From positions 9,365,654 through 9,429,653 of the forward strand of contig NC_080067.1 in the NCBI RefSeq assembly GCF_949987535.1: 64,000 nt of DNA, in the 5' to 3' direction. The notes beneath the pieces were generated by a model, which was not told the DNA's origin, did not search any database, and saw nothing but the letters and a program-made list of their open reading frames with translations. Both the position numbers and the translations under genes were made by a program. Within the stretch, counting starts at the first letter, position 1, and each line of letters begins with the position of its first letter. Positions 11,450-22,934 of this stretch are shown in pieces. The DNA comes from Balaenoptera acutorostrata (Eukaryota; Chordata; Mammalia; Artiodactyla; Balaenopteridae).

Positions 11450-11710
11450 CACCCTCATCCTCCAAGTTTGCAAAATACCATCCGCGCGGATGAACCAATG
11501 AACCACAAGAATACGTCGTGCGTGGCTTTGATGCAGGCAGTTCTGTCAAGATGCAGAGCAGCAGCGGGGCCCGCGGCGTGGCACTGCCTCTCCCAGGTAC
11601 AGCTTCAATGATTTTTATCTCAGCTTGGAACACAAAGTGTGTGCTGATACTAATACCGATAAAAGCAGGAAGGCTGGCGCCATCTGCCATGGCAACGATC
11701 AAGATGGCAG
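11450..11710. promoter_or_regulatory. CpG-bearing patch with RFX-like site; candidate regulatory element
   Basis: CpG dinucleotides cluster here (for example 'atccgcgcggatg', 'acgtcgtgcgtgg', 'ggggcccgcggcgtgg'), whereas the surrounding kilobases are CpG-poor. A near-palindromic 'gccatggcaac' at about 11687-11697 resembles an RFX X-box half-site. I see no recognisable repeat here. This is inference only; I see no TATA box or splice structure that makes it a promoter. Confidence 0.3.
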
Positions 11711-11778
11711 ATGCTTTTCATCAGCTTTATCTGAACTTTGCATTAATGGGAATTCAGAGACTGTGGGTGTGTTTTCCA

Positions 11779-11799
11779 AAAAAAAAAAAAAAAAAAAAA
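11779..11799 (+). repeat. Poly(A) tract
   Basis: An uninterrupted run of about 21 A residues ends in 'ggacatt'. No retroelement body is recognisable immediately upstream, so its origin is unclear. Confidence 0.85.
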
Positions 11800-12144
11800 G
11801 GACATTAAAATGATAGCACTCCTCTGAATAGAACCAATTCATCAAGTATCAACCTACTCTCATCACCTTTATCTCTCTTGTAAGAAAAATAGGAGAGAAA
11901 GAATCTTGCTCTGCTTTTGGTTATTGTTGTTTGGTTTTGGTTTTCCTGTGTGGGTGTCTCCCCCAACGGTCCTATAGCTTGATCCAGACCACTGCCTACG
12001 GGGAATTAGATACAGAGGGGACTGTCACCTTCAAGCAGTCCTGCAGCTGCTGCAGCAAATGGGATTTAAATGTGCAGTCTCTGAGGGCAGGGCAAGCCAC
12101 AAAACAGTGGGTACTGTGGGTAATTACAGAGGCATTTTTCAAAT

Positions 12145-12185
12145 TAAAAAGAAAAAAGAAGAAGAAGAAGAGAAAGAAAAAAGAA
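12145..12185 (+). repeat. A/G-rich low-complexity tract
   Basis: AAG and AAAAG units. The minus-strand poly-Phe frame over it (11996-12190) is an artefact. Confidence 0.85.
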
Positions 12186-12218
12186 ATCAAATTCCAATAG
12201 GACTGCCCAGAACTGGGA

Positions 12219-12239
12219 GATATAGATAGATAGATAGAT

Positions 12240-12290
<51 letters not shown>
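12219..12290 (+). repeat. (GATA)n tetranucleotide microsatellite
   Basis: About 17 GATA/TAGA units, with one interruption (gatgatag) near 12238. It is a typical polymorphic mammalian tetranucleotide repeat. Confidence 0.95.
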
Positions 12291-12299
12291 TTTTTTTAA

Positions 12300-13075
12300 G
12301 TTTACAGTTTATAGCAGGTATACCTCTCTGCCATTCATTAGCTACTGTAGAACAGGACAATTTGCTATATCCAGGAATGGTACAAATTACTTTCAGCCCA
12401 TGCCTTTAGTGATGTTGGCTAGGAAAGGACATAGGATGTATAAGAACGTGATGGTAATAACAGGCTGGGTACACTGTGCAGTTCTGCTTCTTGGGTTTAT
12501 TATATATTATTTTCCACAGGGTGTTTTCTATTTTGGGGGGCTTATTAAGTCTATATTTTATCTATCTATTTATAAATGTATTGATTTGAGAAAGTTTACT
12601 CAAGCTTTTCCTGTAAGTAGAATATGGGATTTCAAATATATGGGTAGATATATTTGATATAATTTCTCTCTCTACTTTTTCTTTCTATTCTTTACGTGTG
12701 TGTATGTATATGTGTACACATAAAGCATGGGAATCAAAAATAGAGAAATAATATAAAATAGAAATAAATCTATGAAAAGCATAGAAATACATATGTCTCT
12801 ATACATAAATACATACACACACAATACTGACCATTTTTGTGTACATACGTATTTTCACATACAGCCTAGTAATAAAATAAACAGGAGCATGCCAATTAGA
12901 AAGCAACGAACACATCATGGACAAATACAAACATTTAAAGTAAAAAAAAAAATCTTTATAATGGCACAAATGACTACCAGGAATTGAAGACAATTCTTTT
13001 TGAAAAGAAATTTTGTTCACCCTGAAAAGGAAAAAAGAGGAAAATCAAAACCAGAGAAGGTGAATAGAAAAATGA
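12300..13075. other. No recognised feature
   Basis: AT-rich non-coding sequence with scattered TATG/TACA dinucleotide-like runs (12690-12830). No gene or named repeat. Confidence 0.4.
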
Positions 13076-13099
13076 AAAAAAAAAAAAAAAAAAAAAAAC
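13076..13099 (+). repeat. Poly(A) tract
   Basis: About 23 consecutive A residues followed by 'ccaccgtag'. The sequence before it is A/G-rich. It could be the tail of an unrecognised retrocopy; no duplication of flanks was found. Confidence 0.8.
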
Positions 13100-14045
13100 C
13101 ACCGTAGAAGAGCTCTTTTCTGAAACTTGAGCTGGACCACTGACCTCTTGTGGCTCAGGGCCTGGGGGGTGGATTGCAGAGGACACAGCAAGCCTGCCGC
13201 ATTGGGTAGGGTGGTCCAGCTTCAGGCAGCCATACAAAGGGGGCTCTGTAAAAGGCTTCATCTTCTGATCATGACCAGGCTGATGGTGGGTTTTTCCCCC
13301 AACATGATCACAGGACTATTTCCCCCTTGTAACTTCTACATACAAGATTTACTCTCAGATGTGTTTCCAATTTTTTATTTATTTAAAAAAAAAATGAATG
13401 AATGAAAGAGCAGCCTTTGCAAGAGTCCAGCTGTTTGGCTGGCATGCTCTGTGCTGAATCCCATAGGGAATTCGTGGATGAGACTCTGTCCTTCCTGAGA
13501 ATGCAAGAAACGGAGTTTTACAATCATTTTCAATCTGCCCAGCTGTCTACTTTTCAAACAAAAAGGAGAAGGGTGGGCTGCGTTTTGAGAAACAAATGAT
13601 TCCATGTCAGACACCTTCCTATGTCTGTCTCCTGTGATAACGTGTAACTTCCCTTGGGCTGAAAGGTTACCCTCAGTCCCTTCCACGGCATCTCAGTGTG
13701 AGGCATTGTTTTAAAAGAAAGAAAAAAATAAAAGCCCAAACTCCATGCAAACTCCATGGTATTCATAAGGAAAAACAAGTTTGAATGGCTCTTTTTATTA
13801 TAATAAATGAATAAATAACCACTTAGTCCCAACAACCCAATTAAGTACTAAGTAACCAAGTTCATATTTATAAAAGGGACAAAAATGGTAAAGTTATGTA
13901 AAAGAAAATGCTGTTATACACTGGGAGCAACTATCTAGCAATAGGGCACAACTATAGATCTTATCAGAATGAGATGACTGAGAAAAGCCAGGCTGATGGG
14001 AGGGAAGAACGGAAAACACAGACATAATAAGAAATCATCTTAGGC
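13100..14045. other. No recognised feature
   Basis: Overlapping short frames on both strands without recognisable domains. No repeat is assigned. Confidence 0.35.
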
Positions 14046-14049
14046 AGCA

Positions 14050-14280
14050 GAAGGCATCTGGAGAATGGGGTTCTATGCTAACTTTGACACTAGCTGTGTA
14101 TTCTTGTACAGGTTACTTGTTTTCTCTGATTCTTGAGCTCTTTTGGAAAATCAGGATTGAATTTTAGTCTTTCCTGGACTTTTAAAATAAGCCCAAAACT
14201 TAATGTTGGGTCCAATGTAAAAGTGCCAAATTTTTGTTTTATCCAGTAAGGACAATAAAAGATAGTCATATTTATAGCCA
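14050..14280 (+). repeat. MIR-like fragment
   Basis: 'tctatgctaactttgacact', 'agctgtgtattcttgtacag' and 'gttacttgttttctctgatt' follow the MIR order 'ctctgccacttactagctgtgtgaccttgggcaa..ttaacctctctg'. Only the first part is convincing. Confidence 0.55.
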
Positions 14281-14541
14281 ACATTTCATAAAAGGCAGGA
14301 AATTTTAAACCCTTAAATAAGACGACATAATATCAAATCAAGAACAGCCCTTCCATTTGAAGAAACTTAGTTTCAGGGAAACCTCGTTACATTATCCTTA
14401 TTTTCTCATTGAACAATGGACCAGTGAAAACTTTGTCCCAGGCTGGTCTCCATCCATATATGGCATCTGAGAATCACTGAAGCTGTGCTCATTTCTAGTG
14501 CTAATCACCCTATAATTCTAAATCTTGATGTCCTTTCTAAG

Positions 14542-14575
14542 ATCATACCTTCAAGTATGATCTTGAAGGTATGAT
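14542..14575. other. Perfect 14-bp stem-loop
   Basis: atcataccttcaag at 14542-14555 is followed by a 6-nt loop and its exact reverse complement at 14562-14575. I see no T-run after it and no gene nearby, so there is no reason to call it a terminator or RNA gene. Confidence 0.9.
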
Positions 14576-15110
14576 GAAATATCATCCAATCAACTTGGGC
14601 CCCAATGTTTTGCTGAAGAACAATGATAGCTATGTTACACTACCTCAAAAGGCAGACTTGAGAAGGAAACAAATAAAAAAGAACTTTTTCATTTGTACAA
14701 TAAACCTATCTCTAAAAAGTTTCATACAAATTCAATTTTGGTATACCAATCATAATTTAAAGGTGCCACAGGATCAATAAGATCAATAAGATCAAAAAGA
14801 TTTTTATTCAAATTGATCTTATAGGAACCTTTTATTAAAAAGGAAAGATTATATTTATCAAGTAAATAATAACATTAATATGTCTTCTGTGTACATCTGC
14901 ACTTTTTCTTATTGGGGTTACTTAGACAAGGCCTAAATGTATCGTAGAAGATAATCTGACAAAGACCAGTACAGTACTATGAAATTCTTTACACTGAGGC
15001 TCTAATTATATTTCCCATGAGCAGATACCTTTTCTATAAATCTTCCCCAAAACAATAAGCATTCCAAAATATTGGGGAAAGCACAGGAACCAGCTTTTTA
15101 GTAGCTATGT
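14576..15110. other. No recognised feature
   Basis: AT-rich sequence with 'gatcaataa' repeated twice and then a weaker third time near 14771-14801, and a complementary 'attgatctt' at 14813-14821. No gene or named repeat is visible. Confidence 0.4.
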
Positions 15111-15117
15111 TAAAATC

Positions 15118-15345
15118 ATAGCTAATATACGTTGAGTATGTACTTCGTATCAAGTGCTTTATAAATATCATTTCATTTAATCCTCAAAACACTCCTATGA
15201 AGTAGATTCTGTTATTATCCCCATTTCTCAGATGACAAAATTGAGGCACAGAGAGGGTAAACAACTACCGTAAAGTTTAGGCATCTAGGAAGTGGTGGAG
15301 CCAGATTAAAAACCAGAGACTCTGACTCCAGAGGGGCGCTTTTAT
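15118..15345 (-). repeat. MIR SINE, antisense
   Basis: Key blocks are 'caagtgctttataaatatca', 'tttcatttaatcctcaaaac', 'ccatttctcagatgacaaaa', 'ttgaggcacagagagggtaa', 'gtggtggagccagat' and 'ctctgactccagag'. They are all in the order expected for reverse-complement MIR. Confidence 0.9.
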
Positions 15346-15514
15346 CTATTTTGCTCTTCAGCTGGAAGGGCGTCTCCATGTGGAACACTGGTGGAATTTT
15401 CCCCCAGAAATGATTTCATAAAGTTACTGTCACTGCTTGTCACCAACCCCCACAGAGCAGTGAACATAGCAACGTAGTCACATTCACCTGCCTTTCCCAA
15501 TTTGTGAAACTAGG

Positions 15515-15600
15515 TTAGTGGTTCTCAAACTCCAGTGCACAAAAGTCACCTGAGGCACTTGCTAAAAATGCAAATATCCACGTCCCATCCCCAGAATTTT
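15515..15600 (+). repeat. MER5A-like hAT-Charlie fragment
   Basis: It starts with 'agtggttctcaaactccagt', and continues 'cacttgctaaaaatgcaaat' and 'cgtcccatccccagaatttt'. This is the 5' terminus and first half of MER5A. Confidence 0.75.
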
Positions 15601-16025
15601 GGATTTACTCTGGCTTTGGTGAATTGAAATGATGTGTGGCAATTCCACAAACCAGTAAGGGCCCATGTTTGATTCCTAGGGCTCCCTTTCCCCCTGTGGT
15701 GATGAATGACATTCCAGAACGGTAGAGTCCGTATCAGTTGCACTCATTCATTCAACTAGCTAATTTTTAAAGACACCCCCAGCTTGTTTCAGTGTAGACA
15801 TTCCTTTGACCTCACTCAGAGACACCCTGAATTACATGATGTCTAAGTTTTCTTCTAGCTCCAGCTCTTTGAATTTACTCTTATAAGTAATGTCTCAACC
15901 TTATGTTCTCTGTAATTGTCACAATAGTGGGGTTTGCCTATATACTATAAATAGAGTGCTCTGCACACACTGGCAATGAATAAGAAGATATAACTACTTC
16001 TCATCTCTCATCTCTATCTCTCATC
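15601..16025. other. No recognised feature
   Basis: No gene, RNA or named repeat could be supported. Confidence 0.4.
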
Positions 16026-16027
16026 CA

Positions 16028-16870
16028 CCCATTCATTCATTCATTCATCATATATCTATTGCTCAACCAGTACGTGCCAATTGGTGAACTAAGTGCTGGG
16101 AATTCAACAGTGAATGACAAAGATGACATTCTTGCCCACGTGGACCTGAGAGTCTAAAGGGAAAGACCTGCATTAAAGAGTTGTTAGACATAAAAAGGAA
16201 ATGAAGGTTACAAAGGGGCACATAAGAGGGGACGTATGTGTATTAATCAGGTTAAGTTAGATGTGCTGCAGTCACAAAGTAAGCACCAAAACTCAACATG
16301 ACAAAGTATCTGTCTCACCTGTGGTCCGTATTCAACATAAGGATCTGCATCTACCTGCTCATCACAGGCTCAGACTGATGGACATTCTACCATCTGGGAT
16401 GCTACTTATCACCCCAGAGAGGATGGAAGAAGGAGAATCAGACGTGAATGAGACACAGCACATGGAATTGCAACCTGTCTTTTCCACTCTCCAGTCATTG
16501 GTCAGAAAATGTCACATGACTCTGCCTAACTCTAAAGGGCTAGGAAATGTAGAGATATTTGGCAAGACTTTTTCTGAGTCTCTGCCCAGTAATCTAGTCT
16601 AGAGACTTCTAGAGAAGTCTCTCCTCAAGAAGGGAAGTTTACAATAAGACTTGAAGGATAATGGCAGCGTGGGGGAGGATGATTAGAGGAAAAGGTACTC
16701 CCAGCAGAGGGGACCATATATGTCAAGTCCTGGAGGCAAGAGAGAGCATGGCAGCTGTGAAATGCAGAGTGGCTAGATGGTAGAGATGAAAGCAAAGGCT
16801 AAGGAGGGTGTGTAGTTTGTTGCTTTATCCTAAGGGAGATGGAAAGTCATTGGAAGGGTTTTTAATTTGA
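16028..16870 (-). repeat. LINE-2, antisense, split by an older-type repeat
   Basis: 'cccattcattcattcattca', 'tgctgggaattcaacagtga' and 'ctgagagtctaaagggaaag' match the reverse L2 3' end (16028-16200). 'gaagggaagtttacaataag' to 'ggagatggaaagtcattgga' (16620-16870) matches the reverse L2 body, such as 'gagatgggaagccattggaggg'. A different repeat occupies 16255-16600. Confidence 0.7.
16255..16600 (+). repeat. Ancient interspersed repeat (family of 1500-1800)
   Basis: This includes 'ccagtcattggtcagaaaat', 'gtcacatgactctgcctaac' and 'tctaaagggctaggaaatgt'. These match the shared tail pattern 'cattggccagaactagtcacatgg..taactgcaagggg.ctgggaaatgt'. It interrupts an antisense L2. The 113-codon frame (16261-16602) across it is chance. 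Confidence 0.55.
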
Positions 16871-17109
16871 AATCCACCTTTTTTAATAATAATTTTAGAT
16901 ACTCAAGTCAAACTTTATTTGTTGGTAACCTCTTAGTTAAAGTAACTACAAATGGTGTCTATTTTTTTAAAAAAACAGCTTAAAGAGCAGCCATTATAAA
17001 ATGCTTCTGGCAGTAAAATATGACTCCTTATTCATAATTTCCTAACGGGATTAATCAAGTGATAATCTGTTAATTACTAAATACTCATCGCTAAAACAGG
17101 GTTTTTTCC

Positions 17110-17260
17110 ATCTAGGCTGCCCACTAGAATCTCCCGGGAAGCCTTTAAGATTCCCAATGCCCAATTAAGGGAGAATTTCTGGGAGTGGGACCCAGGCATC
17201 AGTATGTTTAAAACTCCCAAGGTGTTTCTAACGTGCAGGAAGGTTGAGAAGGACCGCCCG
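17110..17260 (+). repeat. MER5A-like hAT-Charlie fragment
   Basis: 'ctgcccactagaatctcccg', 'gggaagcctttaagattccc', 'gtgggacccaggcatcagta' and 'ggttgagaaggacc' follow the MER5A sequence order. Confidence 0.65.
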
Positions 17261-17489
17261 ATGAGCTTTCAGGAACAGTGACCCTCAGAGAGACCCTGAA
17301 GTGTAGAAACACATATGGGAGTAACCTGGAGATGGACTCTTTGGAACTACCCCTCCCTCAGACTCTGTTAAGCCTCTCTCTTTCGAGGAGGAAGTACCCA
17401 CTGGGAATAAGCACAGCGGGGAGTGGAGGGCACTGTTTTTAATGGGATCATGTTATAGGTCTCAGATGTGTTGGCGGTGTCAAAAACTT

Positions 17490-17790
17490 GAGACCTGATC
17501 TAGAGTGGCAGTGTCAAACAGAACCTTCCATGATGCTGGGAATGTTCTATAACCTACATGGTCCAGTATGTTCACCACCAGCCATACGTGACAACTGAGC
17601 CCTTCAAATGTGACCCAGGAACTGGATTTTTAAATTTTATTTACAATTTTCATTTCAGTTTAATTAAAATTTTTCATTTCATTTCATTAACTAAATTAAA
17701 TTTTTCATTTTAATTTAATTTAAATTTAATTTAAATTTTCATGTTAATTTAATTAAAAGTTTTCATTTTAATTAAGTTAAAATGGAAATA
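17490..17790 (+). repeat. Ancient DNA-transposon-like repeat with AT-rich core
   Basis: 'aggaactggatttttaaatt', after 'acaactgagcccttcaaatg', matches a well-known mammalian repeat (…tattgagcacttgaaatgtggctag…gaggaactgaattttaaatttt…). Its AT-rich interior (17636-17780) is made of TTTAATTTAA/TTTTCATTT units. A variant lies at 22935-23236. I am not certain of the family name. Confidence 0.6.
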
Positions 17791-18840
17791 ACAAATGTGC
17801 CCAGCAGTGAGTAGATGGTGTAGCACAGATCTAGAGCCTTACCCTAAAACGGTTATCCTAATTACGCCTCACAAATACCATGCATGCGTGTGTCTACTAC
17901 TTAAGAATATTACGTATCAGATTCATCCTTTTTCTATAAAAAATTCCATCTTTGAACCAAGGTGTATGAGTAGATAGTTTGGATGGCTTGTTCTGTGAAA
18001 CTCACATCCTAATATGAACCAGCAATTACTTTCAGGTTGATGGTCACATGATATTGAGCTACCTGGAAGTTTCAAGCTCATCTACTCTAGGAATAGCTAA
18101 GGGAACCATGCAGGTAAAATAAACGAGTAAAGCATGTCACTTGCATATTAAACCCATAGAAATAGTGTTTCTTTTCACAAAGAAACACTCTCTCTGTCAT
18201 CTTTCTTGAATCATGGGTCTCTCTGTCTTGCTGTCCTGGTCCCACATCCTCTTCTAGCCTAATATTTCCATCTGTAGCTTTAGCTCCTCATCTCCAGAAG
18301 AGTAAACTTTGATGAAGGTCAGAGCCTCTAAGGTAGGAGAGGTCAGTATTTGGCTAAGGTCAGAAACATAACAGCAGATAGAATTTTAAGGCTGGAATAG
18401 ATCTTTGAGGTCAGCAATTCTAAGGGCTTTGGAAAAGCCACCTAACTTCATCATATTCCAGTTTTCTCCTCTATAAAATGGGACTATTTGTCTCTACCAT
18501 ATTCACCCGAGGTCATAACATTAGCTGCTGCCAGATCCAAAGCTAGGACCCCAAGGAACTCTACAAGTTTCCTTTATAGTAAACTCTTACCCAAGCTTCC
18601 TGCAATGAGCCAATAAAATCAGATATGTGGACATGCTTTAAATTTCTGTACTAATATATATTAGTGTAGAACAATAAATTTCTATGCTAATACTGATGGC
18701 TATTGTTACTCCTTATCTTAAACATGACACACAAATCCGTAACACATTCCTAAGTAGAATAAAAAATAAGTTCAGAACGTTTGTAAATTATAATTTGGAT
18801 ATTCCAAGCTCTGCCGGCTTATAACTGTCATATAAGTTAG
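17791..18840. other. Mostly unrecognised; possible MIR relic near 18410-18500
   Basis: 'ccacctaacttcatcatatt' followed by 'tcctctataaaatgggacta' resembles the MIR 'ttaacctctc..tcatctgtaaaatgggg' block. Nothing else is supportable. Confidence 0.35.
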
Positions 18841-18844
18841 TTGC

Positions 18845-19150
18845 ATCAGTTAGGAATTATTTTTAGCTGCTAATAACAGAAACTGGATATAACAGTGACT
18901 TCAACAACACAGAGGATTATTATTTGTTCCTGAAAATGAAGTCTGTAGGTGTAGAGTCCATGACTGGTATGGAGGCCACCAACATAGTATTAGTTCAGTC
19001 AACAACTGGATAATCCCGAAAGAAAATTTGGATTTTCCATCTTCCAAGGGGGAAACCGTTCAGGATTTTTAGATGGCAATTTTTCTAATTTCTTAGAAGT
19101 CGTAAGGTCCTGTCCCTACCTGGCATGCCATTTTGAGAACTTCTGCTTAC
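18845..19150 (+). repeat. Possible ancient repeat
   Basis: 'tagctgctaataacagaaac' resembles the 'gttgcaagtaacagaaaacc' head also seen in 53590-53750 and 58105-58260. Divergence is high, so the assignment is tentative. Confidence 0.3.
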
Positions 19151-19757
19151 TGGACACAGTATTCTATAATGGTGCCTACGAGTAACAGAGAAAGATTATA
19201 CTATGTCCCATAAACAATATAACCATAATCAAACCATTTATATACAATCCAACATCCTTGCATATAAATTTTTTATAATATTTCTGATTGCTTGATAATA
19301 GGTTTCTAGAAGTGAAATACAGGCTCTAGACACATATGGGCAAAATGTCCTTCAGAAAGGTTGGAACCACTTTTATTATCACTAGTAGGGGATGAGAGCT
19401 TTTCTCACCACAAAATCACCAGAGGTGAGAATATTCTACTTTCTCCCCCAAAGGTAGGGAGTAAGGGAAAAGAAGGCATGTATAAATAGCACTGAACTCT
19501 TGTTTTATTTTTTACCTTTTGAATCATGATTGGGCAGCCATGAAATGCAGTTCACTGAGTGTGATGACCTTACAATGGAGGTTGTTGTAGGAAGAGCTCC
19601 ACTGGGGATGCCAGCTGCCATCAATGAGACAAGAAAGTCATTGAGACCAAGACGGTTCATCGAAGGACAACCTGATGGTATAAAGGAGGTCTCAAACATG
19701 CGTGTTCTTAAAAACCTTGCCTAACTCATTTTGATACCCACACCCCTTCTCTCAGTA

Positions 19758-19807
<50 letters not shown>

Positions 19808-20140
19808 ATCCACAACATCCCTTAGGAAACATTGGATAAAAAGTTAAGTTGTTGCTATCCAGATATTTTGAGCAGTTTCAGATTTGCTTAAAAAAGATCA
19901 ATAATGTACTAACTAAGTTATTACAAGTCATTAGAATTTATCTAGTTTTTGAGATCAAACTTGCAGATTAGCTGACTATAGTCGATAAAACTGCCCCAAC
20001 TGCCCAGTTGCTTTGGTATTTCTGGAATGAATGTGCACATCTAAAATTAATACAACTATTTCCAACACAGAGGCATGGCTTTAAACAATATTTACATTTT
20101 ACCATGATCACATGGATGTATTTGAGAGAAGCATAGGACT
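19151..20140. other. No recognised gene; microsatellite inside
   Basis: Complementary-strand frames at 19505-19724 (about 64 codons each) are open on both strands over the same bases, but neither has a domain I recognise. No repeat is named other than the (AC)n listed separately. Confidence 0.35.
19758..19806 (+). repeat. (AC)n microsatellite
   Basis: About 24 uninterrupted CA units, the longest pure dinucleotide run of this kind in the window. Confidence 0.97.
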
Positions 20141-20660
20141 AGTATAATGGTTTGTGATTGGGTAAAGTGATTTAAGCAATATTTTTAGAAGAAGTTGAAC
20201 TTTAATCAGTAATTTAAAGAAATGGAGAAACGACATTTGGACCACGTTGGGAAGATCTTAAAACATAAATCTGAGATGACTGGGGACGAGGAAAGGGGGA
20301 CAAATATGTGAAGGAGGGCCAAATCGAGCAGAGGTAAATGGGTGACAAGAAGGCAAAAAAATGGCATAGCATCCCTTCAAACAGGAAAATCCAGTTCAAG
20401 AGCTTCAATAGCAACAGAGGAAGATTGATTTGATTAGAGCCATGAAGAGCCACTGGAGGCTTACGTCACTGAATACCTTGATCCCAGTGCCAGGCACAAG
20501 AAATTATTTTGAGCCATGTGCAGAATAATTTAGAGTGGATAGAGACAGTGTGTTGGCGTTGACAAAGAAGAATATTCTGGTAATCTGAGAAGTAAACCGG
20601 GAACTGGGCACAGTAGAGACATAGGGAAGAACTGGAAAACTCCAGGTGTGTCAGCAAAGG
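20140..20660 (-). repeat. Possible LINE-2 relic, antisense
   Basis: 'gccatgaagagccactggag' and 'atattctggtaatctgagaa' resemble the reverse L2 body ('gggaagccattggagg..', '..gcaataatccaggcgaga'). It is heavily diverged and only suggestive. Confidence 0.35.
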
Positions 20661-22080
20661 GCACAGGAAATATCACAGCAGTTCACAGGATGGGTCCCCT
20701 GGGGGCAGCGTTTGGTGCTGGCAATGGCACCAACACGGTGGTGGCCCTCTTTGCACGTGGCAATTGCTACCAGTGCACCCAGAAAACATTAGTAATTTAC
20801 ATCCTTCTCCCCTTCATAAGTGCGTTAGGGCTCTCTCCTGTCTCAATGTCTCCAAACCCTTCTTGAGCCTATTTCTATCTTCAGCAGGCATGGTTTCTTA
20901 GTGGAAGTTGTTGCTTTTTGCAGGTGACTGTCGGTGACCAAGGACAGATAGAAAGGCGCTGAAGATGGCCCTGAAGTTTTGGGTCACTGGATAATAAAGA
21001 CAGTGTAGAAAGAAAAAGCAGTAGGGGAAAATTCCAGCAGTTGAAGAATAGGAAATGGAACCGTGGCTACACAGCCACAGGATGCAGGTCAATAATAGTT
21101 ATTGCGTTGTAATGGAGGGGGCTGGAGCAGAGTTCCACTTGGAATGCAGCAAGAGCAGTCCTACAAAACGGATCGCATTAATATGAACAGAATTGAAATC
21201 AAGAAGGTACAACAGAGGGCAACCAGAATGATACAAGGACTCAAGGACCTTAATTATTTACAAAGGTTGGAAACATAGTTGCTCTACTTTCCTCTGTGAA
21301 AAAAAAAGAAAGAAAGAAAAAGAAAATGTAAAGGGAATTCACTAAGAATGTCCTCAATTCCAAGGTAACAGGATAGAGGGAGATTTGCAAGGACAAAATG
21401 TCAAAAACAAAGAAAAAAAAAGAGGCTTGTACTTAAGCCCAGAAAGAATATGGTATTAAGTAAGTTTTAGTGGGATTCCTTTACAAAGACAGGGGTAAAT
21501 TTACAATACAAACTATTATGCAAGTTCAGATTGCTAATATATGTGTACTGTACATATGCATATGTGTCTTTATACAAATACTATATATTTTAAGGAGATA
21601 AGCATTACAAAGGAAAGTAATTATGGGGTGGCACAATTGCAGATTCAACCAGACTTACAGAGATTTCCAGTTCTAAAATCTCCTGTGTTCCATAGCCCTT
21701 CCCTGTAATTTTCAACGTTTTGAGTGCCCGTTGGCAGTACAGACTAAACACTAAAACAATCTAGAATGATATTCAAGTGAAACTTACAGGAAGTAAATCC
21801 TATCTTGAGCTCTCAAAACACGACTTAAAATACAGTATATTGACACTCAGTCAAACCAAGGAACCTCTGAAGAATACCTTCAGAGAAGGAAACCAAAGAG
21901 ACACTGAAAATTCCTATTACCCCCGCCACCAGGTACCAAACCCACACCAAACTCACAATGGACTCTGAGATTTTCAATCTATGTTGTATATTGTTACAGA
22001 AATAAGTATTTATTAAATGCTTATCATACACTCTGCAATCTATTTTGAAACATGAAATAAAACAGAAATGTAAGGCTTGG
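20661..22080. other. Mostly unrecognised; possible CR1/L3-like relic near 21180-21280
   Basis: 'agagggcaaccagaatgata' followed by 'caaggactcaaggacc' resembles a very old CR1/L3-type LINE block. An A/G-rich tract lies at 21298-21330. I see no credible coding frame. Confidence 0.3.
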
Positions 22081-22084
22081 TCCT

Positions 22085-22195
22085 TTTTTCCAAGAAGTTA
22101 ATGCTAAGCTTGCCTTGTTCACAGCTGAATCCCCAGGACTGAGCACTGTCTTTGGTATTTAATAGATGCTCAATAAACTGGGGGGTTATAAGGGA
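22085..22195 (+). repeat. LINE-2 3' terminus
   Basis: 'ttgttcacagctgaatcccc' followed by 'aggactgagcactgtctttg' and 'atagatgctcaataaactgg' is the L2 end ('ttgttcactgctgtatccccag..tagtaggcgctcaataaat'). Confidence 0.75.
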
Positions 22196-22214
22196 CAATG
22201 TCAGCTGTTTATGG

Positions 22215-22400
22215 AGAACCTACTGAAGGATAGGCTTTTTGGATACATTCTTGCATTTAATCTTCATGAAGACCCTGTGAAGTAGGTAGCTTAATCCCTA
22301 TTTAAGGGAGGCACAAAGATGCTAAGTGCATCATGTAAGGGCACACAGTGTGTAAATAGCAGAGACAGTGCACAAGCCCAGACCTATGCACTTCCCTCGA
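22215..22400 (-). repeat. MIR SINE, antisense
   Basis: 'tgcatttaatcttcatgaag', 'accctgtgaagtaggtagct', 'gggaggcacaaagatgctaa' and 'gggcacacagtgtgtaaat' match reverse MIR order. Confidence 0.75.
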
Positions 22401-22930
22401 AGCCACAATGTGTCCTATAATCTAGTTGTGAAAACGAGATAAATGCATGTAAAACAACAGTAAATTATGCAAAATACTTTTAAGCTAGGGGATATGGCCC
22501 AACGTCACATGTTAGATTCTGAGATAATGAAGCCCAGAGTGATTAGGAACACCTTAGAAATAGGACAATGGAAAAGGCTTTGAACAATGAGAGGATTAGA
22601 GGGAAAGGTCACCCCAAACCAGCTGTGTGGTGAGCTCGTGGAAAGGGTTAATAGTTGTCAGATCAGGCTGGGAACATCTGAACTAGGGTTGAAAAGAGCC
22701 GCTGGTATAGGAAACTCGTTTGTATATCTCCCTCATGATAATCCCTTTGTGATGGGAAGAGGGAAAACGTTTAAAAACACTGACTCACACTTTTGGAGGG
22801 AAAGTTGATATGACTCACAATAAGGAGAAGGCAAAGTTTTATACCGTTCCTTTCCACTTCTGCCTAAGATTTCAGCTGACCCACGTCAAAGAAGGAGTGG
22901 TAATTTCAAAATTCATAGCAGTGTTTGGGG
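22401..22930. other. No recognised feature
   Basis: Non-coding; no repeat or RNA gene named. Confidence 0.4.
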
Positions 22931-22934
22931 CTGC

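Noticed and set aside
12219..12290. CRISPR-like regular repeats
   Set aside because: It is a GATA microsatellite without spacers, in a mammalian genome.
14542..14575. Rho-independent-type terminator or microRNA
   Set aside because: There is no U-run and no bacterial context; the stem is too short and too perfect for a typical microRNA precursor.
19505..19724. Overlapping 64-codon frames on opposite strands as a conserved small gene
   Set aside because: No domain, no splice or promoter context; two-strand openness over about 200 bp is not rare.
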